Made by a program: the position numbers and the translations under genes. From an uncultured bacterium (GTDB lineage Bacteria > Cyanobacteriota > Vampirovibrionia > Gastranaerophilales > Gastranaerophilaceae), in contig CALAWF010000200.1 in assembly GCA_937894665.1 (NCBI GenBank), positions 1 through 8,918 on the forward strand: a DNA stretch of 8,918 nt, given 5' to 3'. The notes beneath the pieces were generated by a model that had not been told where the DNA came from, made no database searches, and worked only from the letters and a program-made list of their open reading frames with translations. Below are positions 1 through 5,344 of the stretch, piece after piece. Within the stretch, counting starts at the first letter, position 1, and the number at the start of each line of letters is the position of its first letter.

Positions 1-38
1 GTAAAAACAAATTTTAAAAGGGTTAAATCATTGCTATA

Positions 39-93
39 AGCGGATCCCAATACAATACAATACAATACAATACAATACATGCATACATCCGCT
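39..93. repeat. 7-bp inverted repeat enclosing a microsatellite
   Basis: AGCGGAT at 39-45 is the perfect reverse complement of ATCCGCT at 87-93. The 41 bases between them consist mainly of the CAATA microsatellite. As RNA or a cruciform this would be a short GC-containing stem with a large, length-variable loop. It lies upstream of the LysM/YkuD gene and might be the remains of a terminator for a gene to the left of the window, but no T-tract follows it. Function unknown. Confidence 0.6.
48..79. repeat. CAATA pentanucleotide microsatellite, about 6.4 copies
   Basis: A perfect period-5 tract runs for 32 bases (CAATA repeated six times, then CA) and ends in ATGCATACATCC. Uninterrupted tracts of this kind slip during replication. 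It is non-coding and sits about 60 bp upstream of the first gene's start codon. A change in copy number could therefore alter spacing in that gene's control region, but not its reading frame. Confidence 0.95.
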
Positions 94-140
94 AAATAAA
101 TACTTTATATATACATAGTATATAATATGGAGAATATGTG

Positions 141-1265
141 ATGACAGAAGTAAAACAATACACTGTAAAAACAGGTGATTGTGCTTGGACAGTTGCAAAA
201 AGAAATATACAAGTCAAAAATAATAATGCAAAGATTACAAATACACAAATAATGAAAGAAATGGAACGTTTAGCAAAATTAAACAATTGTAACTCCGTAA
301 ATGACTTTAGTGCTAAATATTTTAACAATATTGGTAAAAAGTTAATTCTAGAACAAGAAACTCCATCAAATAACAATACTGCTACTGCCACCAATACACC
401 CCAAGTAAAAAAACAATCTCCTGAAATAAAAAAAACAAATACTCCCAAAACTGAAATTCAAAGAATTAATGAAATGCCAAATGATCTAACTAAAATAATC
501 CAATATAATAAAAAAAATTATAAAGGAAATTTTTACGGCGTCGTTGATAAAAAGACTTGCCAATTAATGATTTTTGATAAATCTGGCAAAGTTGTAAAAA
601 GAATTACCGTTGGAATCGGAAAAACAAAAGGGGATGGTCTAAGTAATTATTACCAAGATCATTACAAACATACTTCCGATGCTTATAAAGCAGAATCTAA
701 CCGCTTTACCACTCCAGGAGAATTTACACTTGACGAAGCACCAGGGAATCCTAACCATAAAGGATACATGGGAAATGATGGAACCTATAGATCGATGGGA
801 TTAAAAGGAGATAATCGAGGGGTACGAAGTGGACAACAAGCCATTCACGTAGTATATAACAATGATCCTAACCGAATAAAGGGAATTAAATCAAAAGGAA
901 CGGAAGACAATAGAATGTCATATGGATGCGTTAACTTATTACAAGAAGATTATGATACAATGCACAAATATTTAGGTGAAGGAGACAAAATTTTCATTCT
1001 TCCAGAAGAAAAAGGTAATAGCTTAAAACTAGAGAAACAAGCAGATGGGACTTATGTATTTCATCAACAATACCATAAGCAAGACAAAAGAGATATTTCG
1101 ATTGCAAGAGCTTCACAAGTAAAATACGATGTAAGACCTGATAAAGCACCTAAAAGTAAAAAACCTCAAGGAGCTCCAAAGAAAACACAAACAGTGGCAT
1201 CCCAACAGCCACAAAAAGAGTTTCATATATTACAACCAAGCACTTGGAAAAACTTATTTAGTTAA
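141..1265 (+). CDS. LysM and YkuD domain L,D-transpeptidase
   Basis: Predicted peptidoglycan L,D-transpeptidase: enzymes of this family form 3-3 cross-links between diaminopimelate residues or attach proteins to the wall. Residues about 6-72 resemble a LysM glycan-binding module (YTVKTGD start, IGKKLIL end). A hydrophilic N/T/K/P-rich linker follows to about residue 130. The YkuD fold covers about 130-290 with a TTPGEF motif, His236 and the nucleophile Cys263 in SYGCVN; the usual motif is [ST]HGC, so Tyr replaces the motif His. A basic, disordered tail of about 75 residues follows. No signal peptide or membrane segment is visible, which is odd for a wall enzyme. ATG at 141 is preferred to GTG at 138 because GGAGA at 129-133 then sits at normal spacing. 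TATAAT at 121-126 is a possible -10, but it would put the transcript start inside the ribosome site, so the promoter is unresolved. The gene is followed 67 bp later by a paralogue on the same strand. Confidence 0.88.
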   Translation: MTEVKQYTVKTGDCAWTVAKRNIQVKNNNAKITNTQIMKEMERLAKLNNCNSVNDFSAKYFNNIGKKLILEQETPSNNNTATATNTPQVKKQSPEIKKTNTPKTEIQRINEMPNDLTKIIQYNKKNYKGNFYGVVDKKTCQLMIFDKSGKVVKRITVGIGKTKGDGLSNYYQDHYKHTSDAYKAESNRFTTPGEFTLDEAPGNPNHKGYMGNDGTYRSMGLKGDNRGVRSGQQAIHVVYNNDPNRIKGIKSKGTEDNRMSYGCVNLLQEDYDTMHKYLGEGDKIFILPEEKGNSLKLEKQADGTYVFHQQYHKQDKRDISIARASQVKYDVRPDKAPKSKKPQGAPKKTQTVASQQPQKEFHILQPSTWKNLFS

Positions 1266-1284
1266 AAATTTTAATATTATAGCA

Positions 1285-1329
1285 AATTAAATCCTTTTTG
1301 AACTTAATACATTCAGAAAGGATTTAATT
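1285..1329 (+). promoter_or_regulatory. Hairpin masking the ribosome-binding site of the second transpeptidase
   Basis: AATTAAATCCTTT (1285-1297) is the perfect complement of AAAGGATTTAATT (1317-1329). Pairing continues inward through a T1298-G1316 wobble and four more pairs (1299-1302 with 1312-1315). This gives an 18-bp stem with a 9-base loop. The 3' arm contains AAAGGA (1317-1322), the only good Shine-Dalgarno sequence for the ATG at 1333. No T-run follows, so an intrinsic terminator is unlikely. The layout fits translational control, for example an AT-rich RNA thermometer or a stem opened by a factor. The structure is seen in the sequence; its regulatory role is inferred. Confidence 0.6.
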
Positions 1330-1332
1330 GTA

Positions 1333-2130
1333 ATGAACATAAAAAGTATTTTACCCACAATAATTATTGGTGCGAGTACACCATTTATTCATTCATGTAA
1401 GCAAGCAGCAAAACCCGCAGAAAAGATAATTCAAACAGCTAGCTCTAAACTTGAAAACAATGCAAAAATGCAACAAATTTTAAAAGATTCACTTAGCCTA
1501 AAAATGACAGATAAAGAAAAAGTTATTGAATACAACAAGTTATTAAATTCAAACGGTTTGTCAAACGGGAATTATGTACTAATTGATAAAAAAGGATGTA
1601 AGGCTTATGTTTACAGCCCAGATGGAGATGTTTTATTAACATCAGAAGTCGCTTTAGGTCGTCAAAAAGGTGATGTTCGTGGTGGAGGATATAAAAATAA
1701 ATCAGTAAAACAAACTTTTACAACGCCTCCTGGAGAATTTTACATCGGACGTGAAGGTGCTATTTCTGGAACAACAGATGAAAAACTATACGGTAAAAGA
1801 GTTTTAATGTTACGAGGCGATCATACAAGACAAGATAGTAAAAAAACACAAACTCTTGCCCTTCATAGAGTACCCGCAACCCCAATGGGGAGACTTCGTG
1901 AAAATGTTTTTCATAATGGAACCTTAAAAGATAATAGAGTATCTTTTGGCTGTGTTAATTTTCTAGTTGATTCATTTGATAAAATGCGAAAACTAATAAA
2001 AGGCAAAGGTACAAAAGTTTATATCCTTCCAGAAGAAAAAGGAAACCATTTGAAATTAGAGAAACAAAAAGATGGTTCCTATAAATTTTTCCAAACCAAA
2101 TATCGTTATGAATCCCAAGAAACCAAATAA
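1333..2130 (+). CDS. YkuD-family L,D-transpeptidase, probable lipoprotein
   Basis: Predicted exported L,D-transpeptidase. Residues 1-22 look like a lipoprotein leader: a Lys near the start, the hydrophobic stretch ILPTIIIGAS, then I-H-S-Cys22. His at the -2 position is atypical for a lipobox, so plain secretion or a membrane anchor is also possible. The YkuD domain spans about 80-235 with TTPPGEF, His178 and Cys207 in SFGCVN, where Phe replaces the usual motif His. After the catalytic domain comes ILPEEKGN followed by LKLEKQ, DG, Y and F, nearly identical to the segment in the upstream gene, so the two are tandem paralogues. This copy lacks LysM and the basic C-terminal tail. The Shine-Dalgarno AAGGA at 1318-1322 lies inside the preceding hairpin. 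A strong terminator follows 8 bp after the stop. Confidence 0.88.
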   Translation: MNIKSILPTIIIGASTPFIHSCKQAAKPAEKIIQTASSKLENNAKMQQILKDSLSLKMTDKEKVIEYNKLLNSNGLSNGNYVLIDKKGCKAYVYSPDGDVLLTSEVALGRQKGDVRGGGYKNKSVKQTFTTPPGEFYIGREGAISGTTDEKLYGKRVLMLRGDHTRQDSKKTQTLALHRVPATPMGRLRENVFHNGTLKDNRVSFGCVNFLVDSFDKMRKLIKGKGTKVYILPEEKGNHLKLEKQKDGSYKFFQTKYRYESQETK

Positions 2131-2138
2131 CTAATAAT

Positions 2139-2173
2139 CAAAAGAGCCATCTTAAAATAAGATGGCTCTTTTG
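2139..2173. terminator. Bidirectional intrinsic terminator
   Basis: A perfect 16-bp inverted repeat (2139-2154 with 2158-2173) has a 3-base loop. The core is GAGCCATCTTA/TAAGATGGCTC, with an A-tract on the left and TTTT on the right. It therefore works as a rho-independent terminator in both directions. It lies between the stop of the second transpeptidase (+) and the stop of dapL (-), which converge here. Confidence 0.93.
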
Positions 2174-2196
2174 ACATATAACTAACTATTATTATT

Positions 2197-3372
2197 TTAT
2201 TGAAACAATTTATCCATTCTTTCAACAGCTTCTTTGGTATTTTCTCTACTGCCAAAAGATGTCAAACGGAAATATCCTTCACCGTTTCTACCAAAACCTG
2301 AACCAGGAGTTCCGACAACTTGAATATTTTCTAACAAATAATCAAAGAATTCCCAAGACTTCATATTATTAGGGCATTTCAACCAAATATACGGTGAATG
2401 TTGTCCTCCGATATGCCAAATATTGTGTTTTTTAAGAACATCAGAAATAATTTTAGCATTTTCTTTGTAGTAATTTAAGTTTTCTTGAATTTCTTTTTGT
2501 CCAACTTCGCTAAATACAGCTTCTGCACCACGTTGAACAATATATGGAACGCCATTGAATTTAGTTGTTTGACGTCTTAGCCACATCTTGTTAAGCAAAC
2601 CGTTTTCCAATTCTTTTGGAACAACAGTCCAACCACATCTTGTACCGGTAAATCCCGCCATTTTAGAGAATGAACAAAATTCAATTGCACAAGATTTTGC
2701 ACCTTCAATTTCATAAATACTTCTTGGCAAATCTTTATCAGTAATAAAACATTCATAGGCTGCATCGAATAGAATTACCGAACGATTTTCTTTCGCATAA
2801 TCAACCCATGCACTCAATTGTTCTTTATTATAAACTGCACCGGTTGGATTGTTCGGAGAACAGATATAAATTATATCCGCTTTGATTGATTTATCAGGAA
2901 GCGGCAAGAAGTTGTTATCCGCATTAGCATCAATATAAACAACCTTTCTACCGGCCATAATATTTGTATCAACATAAACGGGATAAACCGGATCCGGAAC
3001 TAAAACAGTATTATCCACCGCAAATAAATCCAAAATATTACCTAAATCAGACTTTGCACCATCGGAAATAAAAATTTCGTCATTTTCAAGTTTTACACCA
3101 TGACCTCCATAATATTTTTGAAGTTTAGATTTCAAAAATTCATAACCTTGTTCAGGACCATAACCGTGAAAAGATTCTTTTACACCCATTTCTTCTGAAG
3201 CATTTTTAAGAGCTTTAACAACTTCTTTGCAAAGTGGAAGAGTTACATCTCCAATCCCAAGTTTAATAATTTTTTTGTCAGGATTATTTGATGCAAATTC
3301 GCTAACTTTTTTTGCTACGGTTGAAAATAGGTAACTATCTGCAATATTTTGGTAATTTGTGTTTATTTTCAT
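2197..3372 (-). CDS. dapL: LL-diaminopimelate aminotransferase
   Basis: PLP enzyme (EC 2.6.1.83) that converts tetrahydrodipicolinate plus glutamate to LL-2,6-diaminopimelate in one step, replacing the DapC/D/E route to lysine and meso-DAP; it acts in the cytoplasm. Fold-type I aminotransferase landmarks in order: LGIGDVTLPL (38-47), YGPEQGY (71-77), SDGAKSD (103-109), CSPNNPTG (171-178), FDAAYE (202-207), the Schiff-base Lys237 in SFSKMAGFTGTRCGW, RRQTTKFNG (266-274), GTPGSGFG (354-361) and Arg369 in FRLTSFG for substrate carboxylate. At 391 residues it is slightly shorter than the roughly 410 of well-known members but looks complete. The ATG is preceded by GGAG (3383-3386 on the plus strand) at a 10-base spacing. 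DapL occurs in plants, Cyanobacteria, Chlamydiae and various anaerobes, so it is a useful lineage hint. Its product feeds the cross-links that the neighbouring YkuD enzymes would act on. Confidence 0.96.
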   Translation of the reverse strand: MKINTNYQNIADSYLFSTVAKKVSEFASNNPDKKIIKLGIGDVTLPLCKEVVKALKNASEEMGVKESFHGYGPEQGYEFLKSKLQKYYGGHGVKLENDEIFISDGAKSDLGNILDLFAVDNTVLVPDPVYPVYVDTNIMAGRKVVYIDANADNNFLPLPDKSIKADIIYICSPNNPTGAVYNKEQLSAWVDYAKENRSVILFDAAYECFITDKDLPRSIYEIEGAKSCAIEFCSFSKMAGFTGTRCGWTVVPKELENGLLNKMWLRRQTTKFNGVPYIVQRGAEAVFSEVGQKEIQENLNYYKENAKIISDVLKKHNIWHIGGQHSPYIWLKCPNNMKSWEFFDYLLENIQVVGTPGSGFGRNGEGYFRLTSFGSRENTKEAVERMDKLFQ

Positions 3373-3409
3373 AAAATAAATTCTCCGTATTTATGTACTT
3401 TCAAAAGCA

Positions 3410-3418
3410 ATTATAACA
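3410..3418 (-). promoter_or_regulatory. Extended -10 promoter for dapL
   Basis: Read on the minus strand this is TG-T-TATAAT, a perfect extended -10. It predicts a transcript start near 3403 and a 31-base leader containing the GGAG ribosome site. No good -35 is visible, as is common for extended -10 promoters. A short palindrome, TAACA at 3414-3418 and TGTTA at 3424-3428, overlaps it and could be an operator, but five-base arms in AT-rich DNA can arise by chance. Confidence 0.6.
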
Positions 3419-3486
3419 TGAATTGTTAAATTATATTTACCAAAGTTAATATTTAGTCAAAAAATATTTTTTTTTTAACTTAATTC

Positions 3487-3495
3487 TGGTATAGT
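3487..3495 (+). promoter_or_regulatory. Extended -10 promoter for the uridine-kinase-like gene
   Basis: TG-G-TATAGT matches an extended -10 and lies downstream of a T-rich run at 3465-3476 that covers the -35 position. The predicted transcript start is near 3502, about 40 bases before the ATG, with AAAGGA at 3531-3536 as the ribosome site. It is divergent from the dapL promoter, about 70 bp away. Confidence 0.5.
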
Positions 3496-3541
3496 TTATT
3501 AAAAGACTATGAAAGTAGTAGAAAATTAAAAAAGGAATAAG

Positions 3542-4426
3542 ATGGTAAACGCTCTAAATCATACTCAATCAACATCATCAGCAATCAAAGCTAAAAAGAT
3601 GTATGTTTCAACCCCTATTAATAGAGTTCAAGAAGTTGAAAACCGATTAAACAAAATCTTCCAAGAAGAGTTGGATTCTGAAGGTTCAATTCTTGTAAGT
3701 TACAAACCGGAAGTAATTTCAAAACTTGCAAGATTTATTCTGGGACATATCAATCGTTCAGCCTCAATCGGTATTGCAGGTGAAACAGCGAGCGGAAAAT
3801 CAACCATCACTTTAGATATAATTGATACTATTAAATCATTTGCTACTGAGTTTGAAATTGAAGATGCAATTACAAGAGTAAATACAGACGATTATTATTA
3901 TGACCGTTCAGAAATGGTTAAAAAAGCCGGTAGTTTTGCAGAATTTGCAAAACATTATGACCTTGATGTTCCTCATGCTCTTGAATTGGAACTTATGAGC
4001 AAACATATTAAAGAATTATTAGCAGGAAAATCTGTTTACTTGCCAAAATATGACATGTCAGGTACTGCAAAAAGATATGATAATTATACATTAGCTAATC
4101 CTTCCAAAATTGTTATTTCGGAAGGATTATTTACGCTTACAGACAAAATCAAAGATGCTTTTGATTTCAAAATTTACGTAGATGTAAGAAGCCATGTGCA
4201 AAAAGAAAGATTTTACGTAAGAGCCAAAGAAAGAGATTTAGGCGATTCTGCTGACGGAATTTATAAAAACGCATCACAAAAAGCAGAAATTTATATCAGA
4301 CCTTGCAAAAATGAAGCAGATATTGTTTTGTCAGGTGAAGCTGTACGAGCTAGATACAAAGCATTTTTGAACAAACTAATCTGTATCGTTCAACAAGAAA
4401 ACTTTAGAAATAAAGAAATTGCGTAA
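3542..4426 (+). CDS. Uridine kinase-like P-loop kinase with N-terminal extension
   Basis: Member of the uridine kinase/phosphoribulokinase P-loop family, which phosphorylates a hydroxyl of a nucleoside or sugar substrate using ATP or GTP. Walker A is GETASGKST (80-88). NTDDYYYD (114-121) matches the family's acidic DSFY-type substrate loop. DLDVPHAL (140-147) corresponds to the FDHPDA motif, PKYD (168-171) to PxYDF, ISEGLF (192-197) to the EGI strand, and KIYVDVRSHVQKERFYVRAKERD (210-232) to the lid with its Arg pair. About 70 residues precede the kinase core, which canonical Udk (about 210 residues) lacks. The family His that binds uridine, in YDFxxHxR, aligns with Thr175, so uridine as substrate is unproven. 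AAAGGA at 3531-3536 supports this start. The gene has its own promoter; tRNA-Gly follows 69 bp later. Confidence 0.78.
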   Translation: MVNALNHTQSTSSAIKAKKMYVSTPINRVQEVENRLNKIFQEELDSEGSILVSYKPEVISKLARFILGHINRSASIGIAGETASGKSTITLDIIDTIKSFATEFEIEDAITRVNTDDYYYDRSEMVKKAGSFAEFAKHYDLDVPHALELELMSKHIKELLAGKSVYLPKYDMSGTAKRYDNYTLANPSKIVISEGLFTLTDKIKDAFDFKIYVDVRSHVQKERFYVRAKERDLGDSADGIYKNASQKAEIYIRPCKNEADIVLSGEAVRARYKAFLNKLICIVQQENFRNKEIA

Positions 4427-4457
4427 TTATTATTTTATGCACTTGAAATTTTAGTAG

Positions 4458-4488
4458 CCTCGAGTATAAAGTTGTGATATACTTGAGG
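4458..4488 (+). other. Hairpin between the kinase gene and tRNA-Gly
   Basis: CCTCGAGTATA (4458-4468) pairs with TATACTTGAGG (4478-4488) through 11 pairs including one G-T wobble, leaving a 9-base loop. No T-tract follows, so it is a poor intrinsic terminator as drawn. Its 3' arm overlaps the likely -10 of the tRNA promoter. It may instead protect the 3' end of the kinase mRNA. Confidence 0.45.
4475..4483 (+). promoter_or_regulatory. Likely extended -10 promoter for tRNA-Gly
   Basis: TG-A-TATACT ends 13 bases before the mature tRNA 5' end and predicts a transcript start near 4490, giving a six-base 5' leader for RNase P to remove. A TTGAAA at 4443-4448 is too far upstream for this -10, but fits TATAAA at 4465-4470 with a 16-base spacer, so the promoter could be either. 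Confidence 0.42.
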
Positions 4489-4495
4489 AGTGAAT

Positions 4496-4567
4496 GCGGG
4501 CATAGTTCAGTGGTAGAATGTCTCCTTCCCAAGGAGAAGATCGCGAGTTCGAGTCTCGTTGCCCGCT
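4496..4567 (+). tRNA. tRNA-Gly (anticodon CCC)
   Basis: A complete cloverleaf can be drawn. The acceptor stem GCGGGCA (4496-4502) pairs with TGCCCGC (4560-4566) and the discriminator is T4567. The D stem is GTTC/GAAT with GG in the loop. The anticodon stem TCTCC/GGAGA encloses the loop TTCCCAA, so the anticodon is CCC at 4528-4530, reading GGG. The variable loop is AGATC, and the T arm is GCGAG, TTCGAGT, CTCGT. The 3' CCA is not encoded and would be added enzymatically. In an AT-rich genome GGG is expected to be a minor glycine codon. Confidence 0.95.
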
Positions 4568-4577
4568 AATAAAAATA

Positions 4578-4586
4578 TGTTATAAT
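4578..4586 (+). promoter_or_regulatory. Extended -10 promoter for the Abi-family gene (possibly leaderless)
   Basis: TG-T-TATAAT is a perfect extended -10 lying 11 bp after the tRNA gene. Its last base is 7 bases upstream of the A of the ATG at 4593, so the predicted transcript start coincides with the start codon. No Shine-Dalgarno sequence is present between the tRNA and the ATG. A tRNA-processing route to the same mRNA is also possible. Confidence 0.55.
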
Positions 4587-4592
4587 ACATTT

Positions 4593-5252
4593 ATGATAAG
4601 TAATGTACAAAATTTGATAGAAATTTTAACTTCTGCAAGACTATCATCATATAAAAAAGACGGAACTGAAGACTTAGTATTATTAGATAATTATATTTAT
4701 AATATAAAAGTTGCCGAATCTTTTTACCCTGCTTTATCTCTTTTAGAAATTACATTAAGAAATAAAATATGCTATGCAATTGAAACACTTATAAAAAAAG
4801 ACTGGTTAATTAACGAATATCAAAACCAACAAATTTTAGGAGAAAAAGAATATCAAAAAGTTCAAGAAGCAGTTAATAATCTCACAAAACAAGGGAAAAA
4901 ACTTACAAATGACAGACTTATTGCAGAAATGACATTTGGCTTTTGGATTCATTTATGCACCAAAACTTATAAACCTAAGTTTTGGGATAAAAAAGGATTT
5001 TTTGAACTGGTATTTCCAAATTATCAACCAAAATCTGAATTAAGACAAATAACAAAAATTCAAAATAATCTAAGAACTATCTTAAGATTGCGAAATAGAA
5101 TTTTTCATCATGAAATAATTATAAATGGTAAAATCTCTCCAAATGAATATTATCAACTCATTTTAGATTTATTACACCTTATGTCTGATGATATATTACA
5201 GTTACTAAATCAAATTAGCCAGTTTCAAAGTATAGTAAAGCAAAAGCCCTAG
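4593..5252 (+). CDS. Abi-family protein with HEPN RNase motif
   Basis: A 219-residue, mostly helical protein resembling the Abi-like (AbiD/AbiF, Abi_2) families; members are phage-resistance candidates thought to act as HEPN ribonucleases that stop growth of infected cells. Visible landmarks are SLLEITLRNKI at about residues 48-58, the central MTFGFWIHL, and R167-N168-xxx-H172-H173-E174, which fits the HEPN RNase signature (R-N-x3-H). No signal peptide or membrane segment is present. The open frame extends back into the tRNA to an ATG at 4518, but that would place 25 codons over the tRNA gene and its flank. ATG at 4593 has the extended -10 directly upstream and matches the family's compact start. 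No antitoxin, methylase or second defence gene adjoins it, so if it is toxic its control must lie within itself or outside the window. It ends convergent with the large HD gene. Confidence 0.78.
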   Translation: MISNVQNLIEILTSARLSSYKKDGTEDLVLLDNYIYNIKVAESFYPALSLLEITLRNKICYAIETLIKKDWLINEYQNQQILGEKEYQKVQEAVNNLTKQGKKLTNDRLIAEMTFGFWIHLCTKTYKPKFWDKKGFFELVFPNYQPKSELRQITKIQNNLRTILRLRNRIFHHEIIINGKISPNEYYQLILDLLHLMSDDILQLLNQISQFQSIVKQKP

Positions 5253-5288
5253 GGACTCTGTTTAAAAACAGGACATACACCTAAGGCT
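5245..5288. terminator. Two-tier hairpin terminator between convergent genes
   Basis: AGCCCTAGG (5245-5253) pairs with CCTAAGGCT (5280-5288) with one mismatch, enclosing an inner hairpin CTGTTT/AAACAG (5258-5263 with 5266-5271). Read on the minus strand the stem is followed by TTTTGCTTT, so it fits an intrinsic terminator for the HD gene; it overlaps the last codons of the Abi-family gene. In the plus direction the following bases are only moderately T-rich. Confidence 0.55.
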
Positions 5289-5344
5289 ATCCATTTATAT
5301 TATAATATTAATTTATAAATTCCGCAAGCCTAATATAAATAATA

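Noticed and set aside
48..79. Possible CRISPR-like repeat
   Set aside because: The unit is five bases with no spacers; it is a simple microsatellite.
92..448. Minus-strand 118-codon hydrophobic open frame opposite the first gene
   Set aside because: It overlaps the LysM/linker region of a well-supported gene on the other strand, has no ribosome site, and its hydrophobicity comes from reading poly-A/K-rich codons backwards.
1266..1332. Intrinsic terminator after the first transpeptidase
   Set aside because: The long hairpin here is not followed by a T-run; it covers the next gene's ribosome site instead.
2577..2765. Second minus-strand frame inside dapL
   Set aside because: Shadow of dapL in another frame; no independent start signals or recognisable sequence.
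3373..3541. Lysine riboswitch upstream of dapL
   Set aside because: The predicted leader is about 31 bases, too short for a lysine riboswitch, and no conserved core is visible.
4518..4592. Longer start for the Abi-family protein inside tRNA-Gly
   Set aside because: The 25 extra codons are translated tRNA and spacer sequence, with no ribosome site; the extended -10 lies downstream of this start, just before the ATG at 4593.
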